64,000 nt of DNA from positions 248,001-312,000 of the forward strand of contig JAGKWQ010000006.1 in assembly GCA_021151825.1 (NCBI GenBank). Direction: 5' to 3'. This stretch comes from Cellvibrionaceae bacterium. GTDB taxonomy: Bacteria; Pseudomonadota; Gammaproteobacteria; Pseudomonadales; Cellvibrionaceae. Below, one piece after another: positions 1-8,503 of the stretch. Under the pieces are notes generated by a model that did not search any database, had not been told where the DNA came from, and worked only from the letters and a program-made list of their open reading frames with translations. The position numbers and the translations under genes were made by a program. Positions within the stretch are counted from its first letter, which is position 1, and each line of letters starts with the position of its first letter.

Positions 1-2
1 TT

Positions 3-362
3 AACTTTCTGGAAGGCACGCGTTTTACGTCGGAAAAACACCAGCAACAAGGCGCAGTGTACCGGCATTTATTGATGCCGAAGGCGGGTGGTTTGGCGTT
101 TGCGTTGAATGCAATGAATGGCCAATTACATCAGATGCTGGATGTGACAATTCATTATGAAGGAGGGATTCCCAGCTACTGGGATTATGTGCGTGGCAAA
201 GTAAAAACGATCCGCGTACAAGTACGGCAATTACCAATTCCCGCTGATTTATTGGGTGATTACGAGAGCGATCCGGTATTTCGTGCGCGCTTTCAGCAAT
301 GGGTAAATACATTATGGCAACAAAAAGATGAAGCGATGGAAATGCTATCGCAACGACGATAA
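3..362 (+). CDS. Acyltransferase, PlsC/YihG-like (5' end cut by window)
   Basis: The frame is open from the first bases, so only the C-terminal ~119 residues are present. It begins in FLEGTRFT, the PlsC-family substrate-binding motif (usually PEGTRS-like), followed by a K-rich stretch and LLMPKAGGLAFAL, as in the YihG/1-acylglycerol-3-phosphate acyltransferase group of membrane-associated lipid acyltransferases. The HX4D catalytic block must lie upstream of the window. The downstream DUF2789 gene has its own ribosome-binding site 130 bases later. The family is secure; the exact acceptor (lysophosphatidate or another lysophospholipid) is not visible from this fragment. Confidence 0.75.
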   Translation, partial: NFLEGTRFTSEKHQQQGAVYRHLLMPKAGGLAFALNAMNGQLHQMLDVTIHYEGGIPSYWDYVRGKVKTIRVQVRQLPIPADLLGDYESDPVFRARFQQWVNTLWQQKDEAMEMLSQRR

Positions 363-492
363 AAATAGACTAGGAAACTGACTACCAATAACGGTATTCT
401 ATCGATGGAACGGTTTTGCAATTTTTAGCTATGTGGTTGTAGTGCAACTTGCAGTATTAGATTGTTTCCGTAAATATCGACAGGAGGGCCGC

Positions 493-717
493 ATGTTTTA
501 CACACTGAGTGATCTTTTTGCCAAGCTAGGCCTGCCCAACTCTCCCACTGCGATAGACGCTTTTATCGAAAAGCATCGCCCATTACCGCAAGCCGAACCC
601 TTGGCGAGCGCAACCTTCTGGACTGCCGAGCAAGCGGTATTCCTGCGTGAAGCCCGGCAGGAGTATTCCGATTGGGCCGAAGTTGTGGATGAGCTTAACT
701 GCTTATTACGCGACTAA
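493..717 (+). CDS. DUF2789 family protein
   Basis: A 74-residue soluble acidic protein starting MFYTLSDLFAKLGLPN and ending near DELNCLLRD. The length, the opening LSDLFxQLGLP and the FWTxEQAxFLREA segment match the small DUF2789 family common in Pseudomonas relatives; its function is unknown. An upstream in-frame GTG exists at 433, but ATG 493 is preceded by a strong AGGAGG-type site (480-487), so the shorter form is preferred. A hairpin terminator follows directly. Confidence 0.8.
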   Translation: MFYTLSDLFAKLGLPNSPTAIDAFIEKHRPLPQAEPLASATFWTAEQAVFLREARQEYSDWAEVVDELNCLLRD

Positions 718-739
718 TAAATTTCCCGTCCCGTATTGG

Positions 740-768
740 AACGACCGGCCAAAGTGCCGGTCGTTTTA
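740..768 (+). terminator. Rho-independent terminator after the DUF2789 gene
   Basis: A 10-bp GC-rich stem (AACGACCGGC with its complement GCCGGTCGTT) with a 6-base loop, followed by a short T-rich run. Confidence 0.8.
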
Positions 769-832
769 TTTGGGCTTTAGTCTTTTTATGCTAAGGTTCA
801 GCCTTCCAAAAGCGGTAACAGGAATTAAATTT

Positions 833-1603
833 ATGCAAAAAATATCACTTGCCCTCGTGTTGTCTGTTATTTCGGCAGCGGCTTTTGCCGCAGATGAAAA
901 AAAACGTCCATGGGATATTGAAGTGGATCTGGGGGCCATAGCCACCTCGGGAAATACTGAGACAACCAGCATTCAGGTTAAGCTGGATGCAAAACAAAAT
1001 TTGGAAAAATGGGAAAATCAATACATCCTCAGCTCCTTATTTAAAGAAGATGAAGTGACCAGGGATGATGGTACTACCAGCAAAGAAAAAACAGCCGAAA
1101 AATATTTTGGTTCTGCCAAATTTGCTTATTTGATCGGTATAGAAAAGTCCTATTTGTTCGGATTTGGCTCACATACACGCGACGACTTTGGTGCTTATCG
1201 TAGCTATAGCACTATCGCTCTTGGTTATGGTGACTGGCTTTACTCCAGCCCAACACTCAATTGGTTTGTGGAAGCGGGTCCGGGTTATTTTGAAGGGGAA
1301 AAGGTCATTGAAAGTGATGATCCGGCTATTCCGGACACACTGACTGATGAATCAGGTGCAATGCTGCGTGCGGCTACCGCATTGGAATGGAAAATTACGG
1401 CGTCCGCAGAATTTAAACAAACGATTAGTGTTGAATCCGGTTCTGATAACACCCGTACCCAATCTGAAACTTCACTGTCTTCTTCAATCACGGAAGCAAT
1501 GAAAATGAAAGTGGGATTTGCGGTTGCCAACGATACCGATGTCGCACCGGGGAAAGAGAAAACCGATACCACCACGTTTGTGAATCTGGTGTATAACTTT
1601 TAA
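833..1603 (+). CDS. DUF481 outer-membrane protein (YdiY-like)
   Basis: 256 residues from ATG 833, preceded by AGGA. A signal peptide of about 20 residues ends in AAAFA. The mature part has the DUF481 pattern: VDLGAIATSGNTETTSIQVKL near the start, alternating beta-strand segments (YLFGFGSHTRDDFGAYRS, WFVEAGPGYFEGE) and a C-terminal aromatic residue (NLVYNF) typical of Omp85-inserted barrels. Relatives are called salt-stress-induced outer-membrane proteins; the real role is unknown. A longer in-frame start at 647 would run through the terminator hairpin and the signal peptide, so it is rejected. Single-gene unit. Confidence 0.85.
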   Translation: MQKISLALVLSVISAAAFAADEKKRPWDIEVDLGAIATSGNTETTSIQVKLDAKQNLEKWENQYILSSLFKEDEVTRDDGTTSKEKTAEKYFGSAKFAYLIGIEKSYLFGFGSHTRDDFGAYRSYSTIALGYGDWLYSSPTLNWFVEAGPGYFEGEKVIESDDPAIPDTLTDESGAMLRAATALEWKITASAEFKQTISVESGSDNTRTQSETSLSSSITEAMKMKVGFAVANDTDVAPGKEKTDTTTFVNLVYNF

Positions 1604-1619
1604 CCCTGATTCTGTGATT

Positions 1620-1643
1620 GCCCATGTTTTCTTTAACATGGGC
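1620..1643 (+). terminator. Hairpin downstream of the DUF481 gene
   Basis: 9-bp stem GCCCATGTT/AACATGGGC with a TTCTTT loop. No strong T-tract follows, so termination is likely but not certain. Confidence 0.45.
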
Positions 1644-1669
1644 TCATTGATACGCAGTTAATGCCTTAA

Positions 1670-1698
1670 TTAGGCGCTTTGCGCCCCAGCCGTTATAA
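1670..1698 (+). promoter_or_regulatory. Possible sigma-70 promoter for lpxL
   Basis: A perfect TATAAT lies at 1693-1698, with a weak TTAGGC about 17 bp upstream as the -35. It sits ~25 bp before the lpxL start codon. Confidence 0.4.
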
Positions 1699-1723
1699 TT
1701 CTTTTACTTCCATTGAATTATTG

Positions 1724-2650
1724 ATGCTTATGTCTGCTGCCCCTGATTTCTCACGCGCTTTACTTGCTCCTCGTCACTGGCCAACCTGGATAGGTTTTGG
1801 TCTCTGGTTTGTAATTGCACAGTTGCCATATTCCTGGCAAATGGCCATGGCGCGCGCGCTAACACCGTTATTAAATCTGAATAAAAAGCGTGTAGTAATG
1901 GCACGCACCAACTTGCAACTGTGTTTTCCAAATAAGTCAGAACAAGAAATTGAAAAACTGTTGCAAAAAAATCTTGAATCCACCGCGATTGCAGTATTTG
2001 AAACGGGCATCGGATTTTTCTGGGCTAAATCCCGATTGCGCAAATTATTTACTATTTCTGGCGTTGAACATGTAGAGCAGGCAAAAGCTGAAGGCCAGGG
2101 AGCGATGCTATTAAGCATGCATTTAACTACGCTCGATATTGGCAGTGCCATGCTGGGGATTTATGTCAATTACGATGGCATGTACACGCCGCACAAAAAT
2201 CCGGTATTTGATTATGTACAGAAAGTGCGACGCGAAGCCTATGCTCCAGGCGGGATTGCATTTGCTCGCGATAACGTGCGCGCGATGGTGACCCAACTGC
2301 GCAAAGGGCGGATGATTTGGTATGCACCTGATCGCGACATGGGGGAAAAAATTTCAGTGTTTGTTCCGTTCTTTGGTGTGCCTGCTGCTACTGTCACAGC
2401 AACTGCACAATTTGCCCGTATGGGGCGTGCGAAAATTATTCCTTTCTCGCAATACCGTCTTGAAAATAACAAAGGGTATCAAGTAGTCATTCATCCTCCT
2501 TTTGAAAATTATCCTACGGGGGATGAGCTTGCTGATACGCGTCGCATTAACGAATATTTTGAGCAAGAAATATTGAAGGTGCCTGAGCAATATTTGTGGG
2601 CACAGCCGCGTTTTAAAACGCGACCTGAAGGAGAACCCAAAATCTATTGA
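1724..2650 (+). CDS. lpxL: Lipid A biosynthesis lauroyl acyltransferase
   Basis: LpxL/HtrB-family inner-membrane acyltransferase (308 residues) that adds the secondary acyl chain to Kdo2-lipid IVA. An N-terminal hydrophobic segment (WIGFGLWFVIAQLPYSWQ) anchors it. The catalytic HX4D block is LLSMHLTTLD, followed by MYTPHKNP, the conserved APGGIAFARDNVRAMVTQLRKG region and WYAPDRDMG. The closing WAQPRFKTRPEGEP is also typical. Start: ATG 1724 or ATG 1730; neither has a strong ribosome site. LpxP or LpxM cannot be excluded by eye. The gene abuts the convergent CvpA-type gene with no spacer. Confidence 0.85.
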   Translation: MLMSAAPDFSRALLAPRHWPTWIGFGLWFVIAQLPYSWQMAMARALTPLLNLNKKRVVMARTNLQLCFPNKSEQEIEKLLQKNLESTAIAVFETGIGFFWAKSRLRKLFTISGVEHVEQAKAEGQGAMLLSMHLTTLDIGSAMLGIYVNYDGMYTPHKNPVFDYVQKVRREAYAPGGIAFARDNVRAMVTQLRKGRMIWYAPDRDMGEKISVFVPFFGVPAATVTATAQFARMGRAKIIPFSQYRLENNKGYQVVIHPPFENYPTGDELADTRRINEYFEQEILKVPEQYLWAQPRFKTRPEGEPKIY

Positions 2651-3847
2651 TTACTTTTTGATGGGCTTATCTGAATAATGTACTCGTCCATTTTCATCGG
2701 TCCAACGATAAATAGTGACCGGCGCTTTTTCCTCTTCTTTCGGAGATTCAATAGGAGTTGCCGCATCGTTAGTTTCTACTTGATTGGTTTGATCCGCTTC
2801 CTGTACTTGATATTTGGTCGTTCTGTTCACTGGCGGTATCTCGCTGCTAAAAATAATTTCAGTCAGCTGATTTAATTTCGGGTTCATCATCAGTTGTAAT
2901 TTATTGGGCGAATTTAACTGCTGTTGGAATTCCGGATCATTAATAATGGCGATAACCCGCGGGTCGTCTTTCAGCGTTTGCACGCGATTCCAGGCAGTTA
3001 TCATTTTTTCGGCAGCGGCTTGCGAGCCGGTGTTGCTGTCTACATCGGATTGGGCCATCAACGCCTGTACGCTGGGGTTATTGATTAATTCTTTAAATGC
3101 CGGGTCGCGCATTAATGCCTGCGTATCACCGGTAGTCATAATTGATTGAACTTTTTCATTGGTCATTAATTTTTGCAATTGTCCGTTGTTAGTGACTTGC
3201 TGGACATGGGTAAGCATGGATTGCGGATCTTGAACAAATGCCTTGGTAACTTGAGTGGTGGTTTTATCATCCAATGCCAAATCCACAGCGGCGGCGGCTA
3301 CATTGCCGATTAATTTTTTGGCGCTGGCTTCAATAAAGGAATCCCGGTTTTTTTCCAAATCTTTTATTTTTGGAACACCTGGCGCCACGCCTGTGTTTGT
3401 CGCAGGTTGAGCGTCTTGTTCTGTAGATGTTTTAGTCGCTATGGTAGAAATGGTTGGCTCGGGTGTAATTATCAATCCCAAGGCATACACGACGATTAAA
3501 CCAATAATTGCTCCCATGAACACACCTACACCGGCGCCGCCAATCTTTGAGCCCAATTCTGTTGCTTTATTATCAGGAATCAATGTCGATAACCAATTTA
3601 ACAGTATGGTGACTAGAAGGCTCACTGCTATAAAAATTGTACAACCCGCGATGAAGTAAACCAGAATTCCATCCAGGGAAGTGTTTTCCATAAGCCATTT
3701 TGCAAAGGGCCGGCTAAAAAAAATCGCGGCAGGGTAGGCGACTATAAATGCGAGAATCCGGGTAATCGCCTCAATAAAACCCTTTTGATAGCCGCGCCAG
3801 GTGAAGAACGCTAACAATGCAAAAAAAACAATAGTGCTGATATGCAT
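2651..3847 (-). CDS. CvpA-like membrane protein with C-terminal DUF4124
   Basis: 398 residues. The first ~130 form four hydrophobic helices in the CvpA pattern (TWRGYQKGFIEAITRILAFI, then GVFMGAIIGLIVVYALGLI). The middle (~150-330) is a hydrophilic helical region. The last ~25 residues, IYRWTDENGRVHYSDKPIKK, are a textbook DUF4124 motif, which usually lies just after a signal peptide in periplasmic proteins, so its C-terminal position implies a periplasmic C-terminus. CvpA proteins affect colicin V export and envelope homeostasis; the role of this fusion is unknown. It converges on lpxL with zero spacing. Confidence 0.75.
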   Translation of the reverse strand: MHISTIVFFALLAFFTWRGYQKGFIEAITRILAFIVAYPAAIFFSRPFAKWLMENTSLDGILVYFIAGCTIFIAVSLLVTILLNWLSTLIPDNKATELGSKIGGAGVGVFMGAIIGLIVVYALGLIITPEPTISTIATKTSTEQDAQPATNTGVAPGVPKIKDLEKNRDSFIEASAKKLIGNVAAAAVDLALDDKTTTQVTKAFVQDPQSMLTHVQQVTNNGQLQKLMTNEKVQSIMTTGDTQALMRDPAFKELINNPSVQALMAQSDVDSNTGSQAAAEKMITAWNRVQTLKDDPRVIAIINDPEFQQQLNSPNKLQLMMNPKLNQLTEIIFSSEIPPVNRTTKYQVQEADQTNQVETNDAATPIESPKEEEKAPVTIYRWTDENGRVHYSDKPIKK

Positions 3848-3887
3848 AATAGGTTTCCGTTTTTAACGTTTTCTGGTGACGTGGGTA

Positions 3888-5201
3888 TTACCACTTGATT
3901 CGTAAATGCTGTTTTATTTCGCGGGCAAATTCCGGCTTTACTTCTGCCTGTTGCGCATATTTTTCCCACTGGTTAATTACATCCAATACTTGCCGGATAA
4001 TTGCTTTAGCTTCTCTCGTAAAATTGCTAATCAGTTTTGCGATGTTGAGAAAATCTTCCATCACAAAGTTATCGCGTTTGCCATTCATGCTGAGTTGATG
4101 TGAGTTAACCCAGGGGGAACCGGGTTTGTAACTGTAAGCGATATCAAATGCAGGCGCTAATTGCCAGTCGGTGCGCGGACCAGGCAACAGGAAACCAACG
4201 TTTTTACTATGATCGTCGTGGTTGCGTGCGATGATGTTAAATACCATGCGACGATAAATTTCCACCGCATCAGTGCGCTTCAAGCGCAATTGCCTTGCAA
4301 CACCAAAAAGCTGTTCGTAACTGTAATATCCGGGTTGCTTGAAATCAGCATGATCCATCGCACAGAGCGATTGGTAATGTAATTTATGGTTGCTAATGCG
4401 ATCAAATCGTTTTGTTAAAAAATGCGCGCGCGGTCCATCAACCAGCAATTCGCAAGGCGTCATGTTAATCCCTGCATCTTTTGCCATTAAGTAATAAGCG
4501 TATTCCATCCGCCCAAAACCCTGCGGATCGCCAAAGGTTTCGCGTTGGCTACTGTGTTCAACTACACCGTCGAATTTCAATAAATACTGCTCAAAGCCTT
4601 CCGGTGCATCTACCTGGCCGGAACGGATTTCTGTCCGTGATTCATTAATCGCGACTAATGCTTTTGCGCGCGCACCACCTGCTGAGGTTCCTACTTGTAA
4701 AATTGCCGTTAGATCATCATTGCCGGGTTGGTACAGATTACTGCTGGCGCCCGCGCGCTGGTCAAGAACCTGTTGCGCTAATTGGATTAGCGATTCTAGC
4801 TCCAGTTTGTCGTTAGCGTTTTTTGTCTGGCGTAGTGCCGGTGCGTATTCGAGCGCGCCCATACCGCGTTTACCGCTGTAAAGCAATCGTTCTAATGGGT
4901 TGAAGCTTTGCGGATCGCGGCCAATGCGAGCCAGCCAGGCATTGATAACAGCGTTACCAAAGTCATCGGGAAGGGTATCGGCAAAACAAGCTGGTAAACC
5001 TTTGTAAGTTGCAGGATTAAGGTTCGGGTATTGAAAAATAGATTTGCCATGCATCCGCGCCGGCATATGCAGTGGAGAAATCTGTACGCCGGTCTCCAGC
5101 CATTCTGATGTGTATTCAAAGCTCGCTAATTTGTTTTCCGGCGACCAGGCAAGGGCGCCAACCATTTTGTCCCATAACCAGACTTCGGCGAGGTTTTGCA
5201 T
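3888..5201 (-). CDS. hipA: HipA-type serine/threonine kinase toxin
   Basis: 437 residues, the usual HipA length (~440). HipA enzymes inactivate glutamyl-tRNA synthetase by phosphorylation and cause growth arrest. Visible motifs: the N-terminal couple_HipA region; GTSAGGARAK (the autophosphorylated serine loop, ~residue 172); FDRI; and the catalytic loop NHDDHSKN (~327-334) followed by APAFDIAYS, which supplies the metal-binding aspartate. All kinase residues look intact. An in-frame TTG at 5207 is possible, but ATG 5201 overlaps the hipB stop as TAATG, the usual translational coupling. It is the second gene of the hipBA operon. Confidence 0.88.
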   Translation of the reverse strand: MQNLAEVWLWDKMVGALAWSPENKLASFEYTSEWLETGVQISPLHMPARMHGKSIFQYPNLNPATYKGLPACFADTLPDDFGNAVINAWLARIGRDPQSFNPLERLLYSGKRGMGALEYAPALRQTKNANDKLELESLIQLAQQVLDQRAGASSNLYQPGNDDLTAILQVGTSAGGARAKALVAINESRTEIRSGQVDAPEGFEQYLLKFDGVVEHSSQRETFGDPQGFGRMEYAYYLMAKDAGINMTPCELLVDGPRAHFLTKRFDRISNHKLHYQSLCAMDHADFKQPGYYSYEQLFGVARQLRLKRTDAVEIYRRMVFNIIARNHDDHSKNVGFLLPGPRTDWQLAPAFDIAYSYKPGSPWVNSHQLSMNGKRDNFVMEDFLNIAKLISNFTREAKAIIRQVLDVINQWEKYAQQAEVKPEFAREIKQHLRIKW

Positions 5202-5560
5202 TACCAATCCAACCCTTGCTCTTCAATTCGATGATCATGATTGTTGCCAGATTCCTTTGGATACTGGCGCGAACGTGCACGCTGGCGTTGCTTGCCTTGC
5301 AGTTTCAATTGTTCTAACGGGCTTGGTGGTGGCTCGGGAAGAAAATTATCCAGCTGTTCCAACGCATTTAATGCACGTAACGCAGCGATCATGTTTTCCA
5401 GCTTGCCTCCTCCAGCGACTAATTGGCGATAACTTTTAGGAGTAATGCCTATCTCTGCTGCCAAGGCTTGCTGGGTCAGGTTCTGTTGCAAACGCAGGTG
5501 TTCAAGGCGATTGCCTAGCTCGGCCGCAATTGCCATATTGCTCATGTTATTGAAGTTCAT
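5201..5560 (-). CDS. hipB: HipB-type antitoxin, XRE-family repressor
   Basis: 119 residues. Residues ~12-70 form a helix-turn-helix (ELGNRLEHLRLQQNLTQQALAAEIGITPKSYRQL), then a Pro-rich linker and a basic Arg/Lys/His-rich tail (~90-119) that probably contacts HipA or DNA. HipB neutralises HipA and represses its own operon. The ATG at 5560 directly abuts the first of four operator-like dyads, and the ribosome site GAGG lies inside that dyad. Its stop overlaps the hipA start by one base. Confidence 0.85.
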   Translation of the reverse strand: MNFNNMSNMAIAAELGNRLEHLRLQQNLTQQALAAEIGITPKSYRQLVAGGGKLENMIAALRALNALEQLDNFLPEPPPSPLEQLKLQGKQRQRARSRQYPKESGNNHDHRIEEQGLDW

Positions 5561-5694
5561 GGGTATTATTTTACCTCATAATTTGCTTTTAAGCATTTTA
5601 AGGGTACTTTAGTATCTTTTTGTTTGAATTTCAATATTGGGTATTTTTGTATCCTTAATTATAAAAAAACTGCGTTTTAGGGTATTAAATTACC
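5561..5694 (-). promoter_or_regulatory. hipBA control region with four HipB-like operator dyads
   Basis: Four copies of the dyad GGTA-N6-TA(C/T)C lie at 5562-5575, 5603-5616, 5640-5653 and 5681-5694, start-to-start spacings 41, 37 and 41 bp. Every copy is preceded by G. A minus-strand TATAAT sits at 5658-5663, between copies 3 and 4. The copy nearest hipB covers its ribosome-binding site. Four operators also control E. coli hipBA, though with a different sequence (TATCC-N8-GGATA). Repressor binding is inferred, not shown. Confidence 0.7.
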
Positions 5695-6116
5695 TTTTAA
5701 TTATTAATGGGGCAAGTGTGGCTAAAGCTCAAGAGTTAGTTTAAACACTGAATGGTATTGATAGGTAGGTTTTGGATAGGTGATGTAGGTAGGTTCAGTT
5801 TATCTTTAGGTGTTTTTTATGAAACAAAACTGACTTTGTGTTTTCAGTAAATCAGATTAATGCATCAATCAGTGCATACTTTTGGTGGTTTAAAAACATT
5901 TTGTACAAATTTTTAATGCTGTAATGAAAAAATAATAAAAACTTCATAGAAAAATTAATTTTTTATTGTTTCTGTAATAATTCATTGCGTACTATGCGCG
6001 CCGGAAGCTGTAAAGACAACGATGTCTCTAGTGTTTTGTTTACAATTTTGATGTTTTGTTGATACGGACTTCTATGCGTTTTTACCTGACAACATTGATA
6101 GGGAGCAATTGATAAA
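5695..6116. other. AT-rich intergenic region
   Basis: 422 bp, strongly AT-rich, between hipBA control DNA and the exported HEXXH protein gene. It holds short TAGGTAGG repeats (5761-5794) and a TGCAT-containing dyad near 5859-5876. No convincing gene or terminator was seen. The promoter of the downstream gene is presumably here but could not be assigned. Confidence 0.5.
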
Positions 6117-8264
6117 ATGAAAAAATCATTAACAATCATCAACCGATTTAAACGAACATCAAAGCTGTTATTGGCAACAAGTTTGTTATTTGGTTTGCCC
6201 GCCATTGCGCAAGAGTTTTCAGAGGATAATGTGGCTGTGTGGGGGGCATTTGCGGAGGATAATGCCGCAGCAAATGTTTACCTGGATTCTACCCGGGTAA
6301 AGGAAGGGAGTTCTTCCATTCGTTTGGAAACGGCGAGCGGGTTTGGAACCGGGGTTCGTTATCCCGCTTCTGCCAACCTGAATTTCAATGCTACGGGCAA
6401 AACCCACCTTGGTTTTTGGTTTTACACTGAAAACCCCAATGCCGGCACTGCAGGTTCTGTAACTGGCTTTCAGGGTAATCAACCCATTGTTACCCTGACT
6501 ACGTCCGGCGGTTCCTATACCTATACCCCAACTCAAATTCTTATAAAAAATAATGCATGGGCTTATTATGAAATCCCGTTGGCTGGGAACCAGTCATGGG
6601 TTCGCACCAGCACGGGTACACCTAATCTGGCTGACGTGGATCAAATCGAAATCAAGGCTGATACCTGGGAATACGGTTTTACGGCGAATGTGGATGGTGT
6701 GAGATTCCTTGATGGCCCTAAAGGTTATGTGGAATCGAAAGTGTTGGTTGTTTATTACATGGATGCCAACAGTAAACCCAAGTTACCAGTCAATATCGAA
6801 GGTGTATTCCGTCCCAAACTGAATAAGGTGACTGAATTTTACTGGCGTAATTCCGGTATGAGCTATCTGGTCACCTTTGATGCCCAACCGGTTTACATCA
6901 ATCAACCTGCCAATCTGCAAGTTGACAATGAAGGCTGGGTGAAGCGTGAGATTGTGGAAAGCGATTTGCGTGCACTTGGTTATCTGGATAACCAATACGA
7001 CGCAGTCATGGTGGTATCAAGAAGCAGTGCAAATGCTGCTTATTGGGAACCGGTTCTGGGGAATACCCCTTATTTCTCCGTCGGCTTTTTTGATGATATC
7101 CAGGACAATTTGTTCGTGACGATTCATGAATTCAATCATGTGGTGGATACGTTCTTCGCCAACAATGGTTTTGCCAAATATCCCCATGCACATCCATCCG
7201 ACGCATTAAACCAGGGGGAATTTGTTCCCAATTCTGGTATTGATGCAGACTTGAATGCAAAAATAATTCGTCATTGGGGGCGTGATAATTTCTTGTTACT
7301 TGGTGCAAGCCAGAGCGCTGAATCGAAAGTCTTTGAAGATACTGATAACGACGGTGTGCCCAATGGAATTGAGTTGCCAATCACCGAAGCCAAACTCGGC
7401 AGCAGCCCCAATAACAAAGACGCGGATAAAGATGGTTTGACCGATTTGGAAGAAGCCATGGTGGGTATTTATAGCGGCACAAACCCGAATGCTGCAGATA
7501 CCGACGGCGATGGTGTGAGCGACAAATTGGATGCGGAGCCACTGTATGCAGTAAATCAAAATATTCCGTTCGGGACCTTGAGCGTGAATACGGATATAAG
7601 TGCCTGGCCAAAAGCGGGAGCCCAAAGTTTTATCCCCGCGGGAAATACCTCGGATCTATATATAGGTGCAGATGCAAACTATTTGTATGTAGGGGCGAAA
7701 GTGCAGGGTGATCAGCCAAACCTGCGTGTGGCACTTGACCCAGGTGCTGACGGTTTCTTCTACGGTTATAGCAACCTCCATGTTGTATTTACGCCGGGCG
7801 GTTTTGACAGCAATCAATATATAAAACTGGAAACTTTCCCGAATGCCTCCGGTGTGTACTCTGAAGTGGGTACCTGGCTGCCGGCAAATGGCTTTCAGGG
7901 ACGCAGGGTTGCCAATGGTGGATGGACAACTTTCCAGATAGCTATTCCCAAATCTGCACTGCATAACTTACCGCTGGCGAACGGAGACAAGATCGGTGTA
8001 AGTGTATCTACCGAGGTGCCAGCGCAGGCTAGCCTTACCGGTAGTATCTTTGAGACTAATGATTTGGTTCCTTTCGCTTTAACGGGTGCGCCGAATGTTT
8101 GCACATTACTGCAATGGAGTTCGGCATCGTCCTATGCGGGTAATACCTTTGTGCAATACAGTGGTAAAAAGTATCGCGCTAAATGGTGGACCCTGAATGA
8201 ACGCCCGGATTCGAACAGCGGCGCTTATCAAGTATGGGAAAACCTGGGTACCTGTAATAACTAA
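6117..8264 (+). CDS. Exported multidomain HEXXH protein with chitin-binding module
   Basis: 715 residues. Residues 1-31 are a signal peptide ending AIAQ. Domains in order: ~33-200 a beta-sandwich resembling a carbohydrate-binding/discoidin fold (LGFWFYTEN, VDGVRFLDG); ~205-395 a region with HEFNH at 337-341, fitting a zinc-peptidase HEXXH helix, in a domain I cannot place in a named family; ~406-478 thrombospondin-type-3-like calcium repeats (DTDNDGVPNG, DADKDGLTDLEE, DTDGDGVSD); ~483-650 a CBM9-like domain; ~660-715 a CBM5/12-type chitin-binding module (W..SYAGNTFVQYSGKKYRAKWW). Probably secreted and chitin- or glycan-targeted. Peptidase activity is inferred only from the motif; a third zinc ligand was not identified. 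Confidence 0.7.
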   Translation: MKKSLTIINRFKRTSKLLLATSLLFGLPAIAQEFSEDNVAVWGAFAEDNAAANVYLDSTRVKEGSSSIRLETASGFGTGVRYPASANLNFNATGKTHLGFWFYTENPNAGTAGSVTGFQGNQPIVTLTTSGGSYTYTPTQILIKNNAWAYYEIPLAGNQSWVRTSTGTPNLADVDQIEIKADTWEYGFTANVDGVRFLDGPKGYVESKVLVVYYMDANSKPKLPVNIEGVFRPKLNKVTEFYWRNSGMSYLVTFDAQPVYINQPANLQVDNEGWVKREIVESDLRALGYLDNQYDAVMVVSRSSANAAYWEPVLGNTPYFSVGFFDDIQDNLFVTIHEFNHVVDTFFANNGFAKYPHAHPSDALNQGEFVPNSGIDADLNAKIIRHWGRDNFLLLGASQSAESKVFEDTDNDGVPNGIELPITEAKLGSSPNNKDADKDGLTDLEEAMVGIYSGTNPNAADTDGDGVSDKLDAEPLYAVNQNIPFGTLSVNTDISAWPKAGAQSFIPAGNTSDLYIGADANYLYVGAKVQGDQPNLRVALDPGADGFFYGYSNLHVVFTPGGFDSNQYIKLETFPNASGVYSEVGTWLPANGFQGRRVANGGWTTFQIAIPKSALHNLPLANGDKIGVSVSTEVPAQASLTGSIFETNDLVPFALTGAPNVCTLLQWSSASSYAGNTFVQYSGKKYRAKWWTLNERPDSNSGAYQVWENLGTCNN

Positions 8265-8281
8265 TCAAGCTCGATGGGATT

Positions 8282-8312
8282 AAGCCTCGCCAGCAATGGC
8301 GAGGCTTTTTTA
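8282..8312 (+). terminator. Rho-independent terminator after the exported HEXXH gene
   Basis: 10-bp stem AAGCCTCGCC/GGCGAGGCTT with AGCAAT loop and a T-run. Confidence 0.9.
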
Positions 8313-8503
8313 TTGGTACTGGGTTTATTGGTACTGAGAATTACTTGATGAATGCCCGGCAATACGCAAAAAGATAAATTGGCTGCCAATTATCTGAAGT
8401 TTGGCTAGAATTCACGGCGGCTATGATAGTCATGGCGATGTTGTTTGCGGGCTTTTGGGGCAGGTTTATCTCTCTTCTCGGTAAAGGAATCAATAAATAA
8501 AAA

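Noticed and set aside
5044..5439. 131-residue plus-strand frame across hipA/hipB
   Set aside because: No ribosome site and fully inside two well-supported genes on the other strand.
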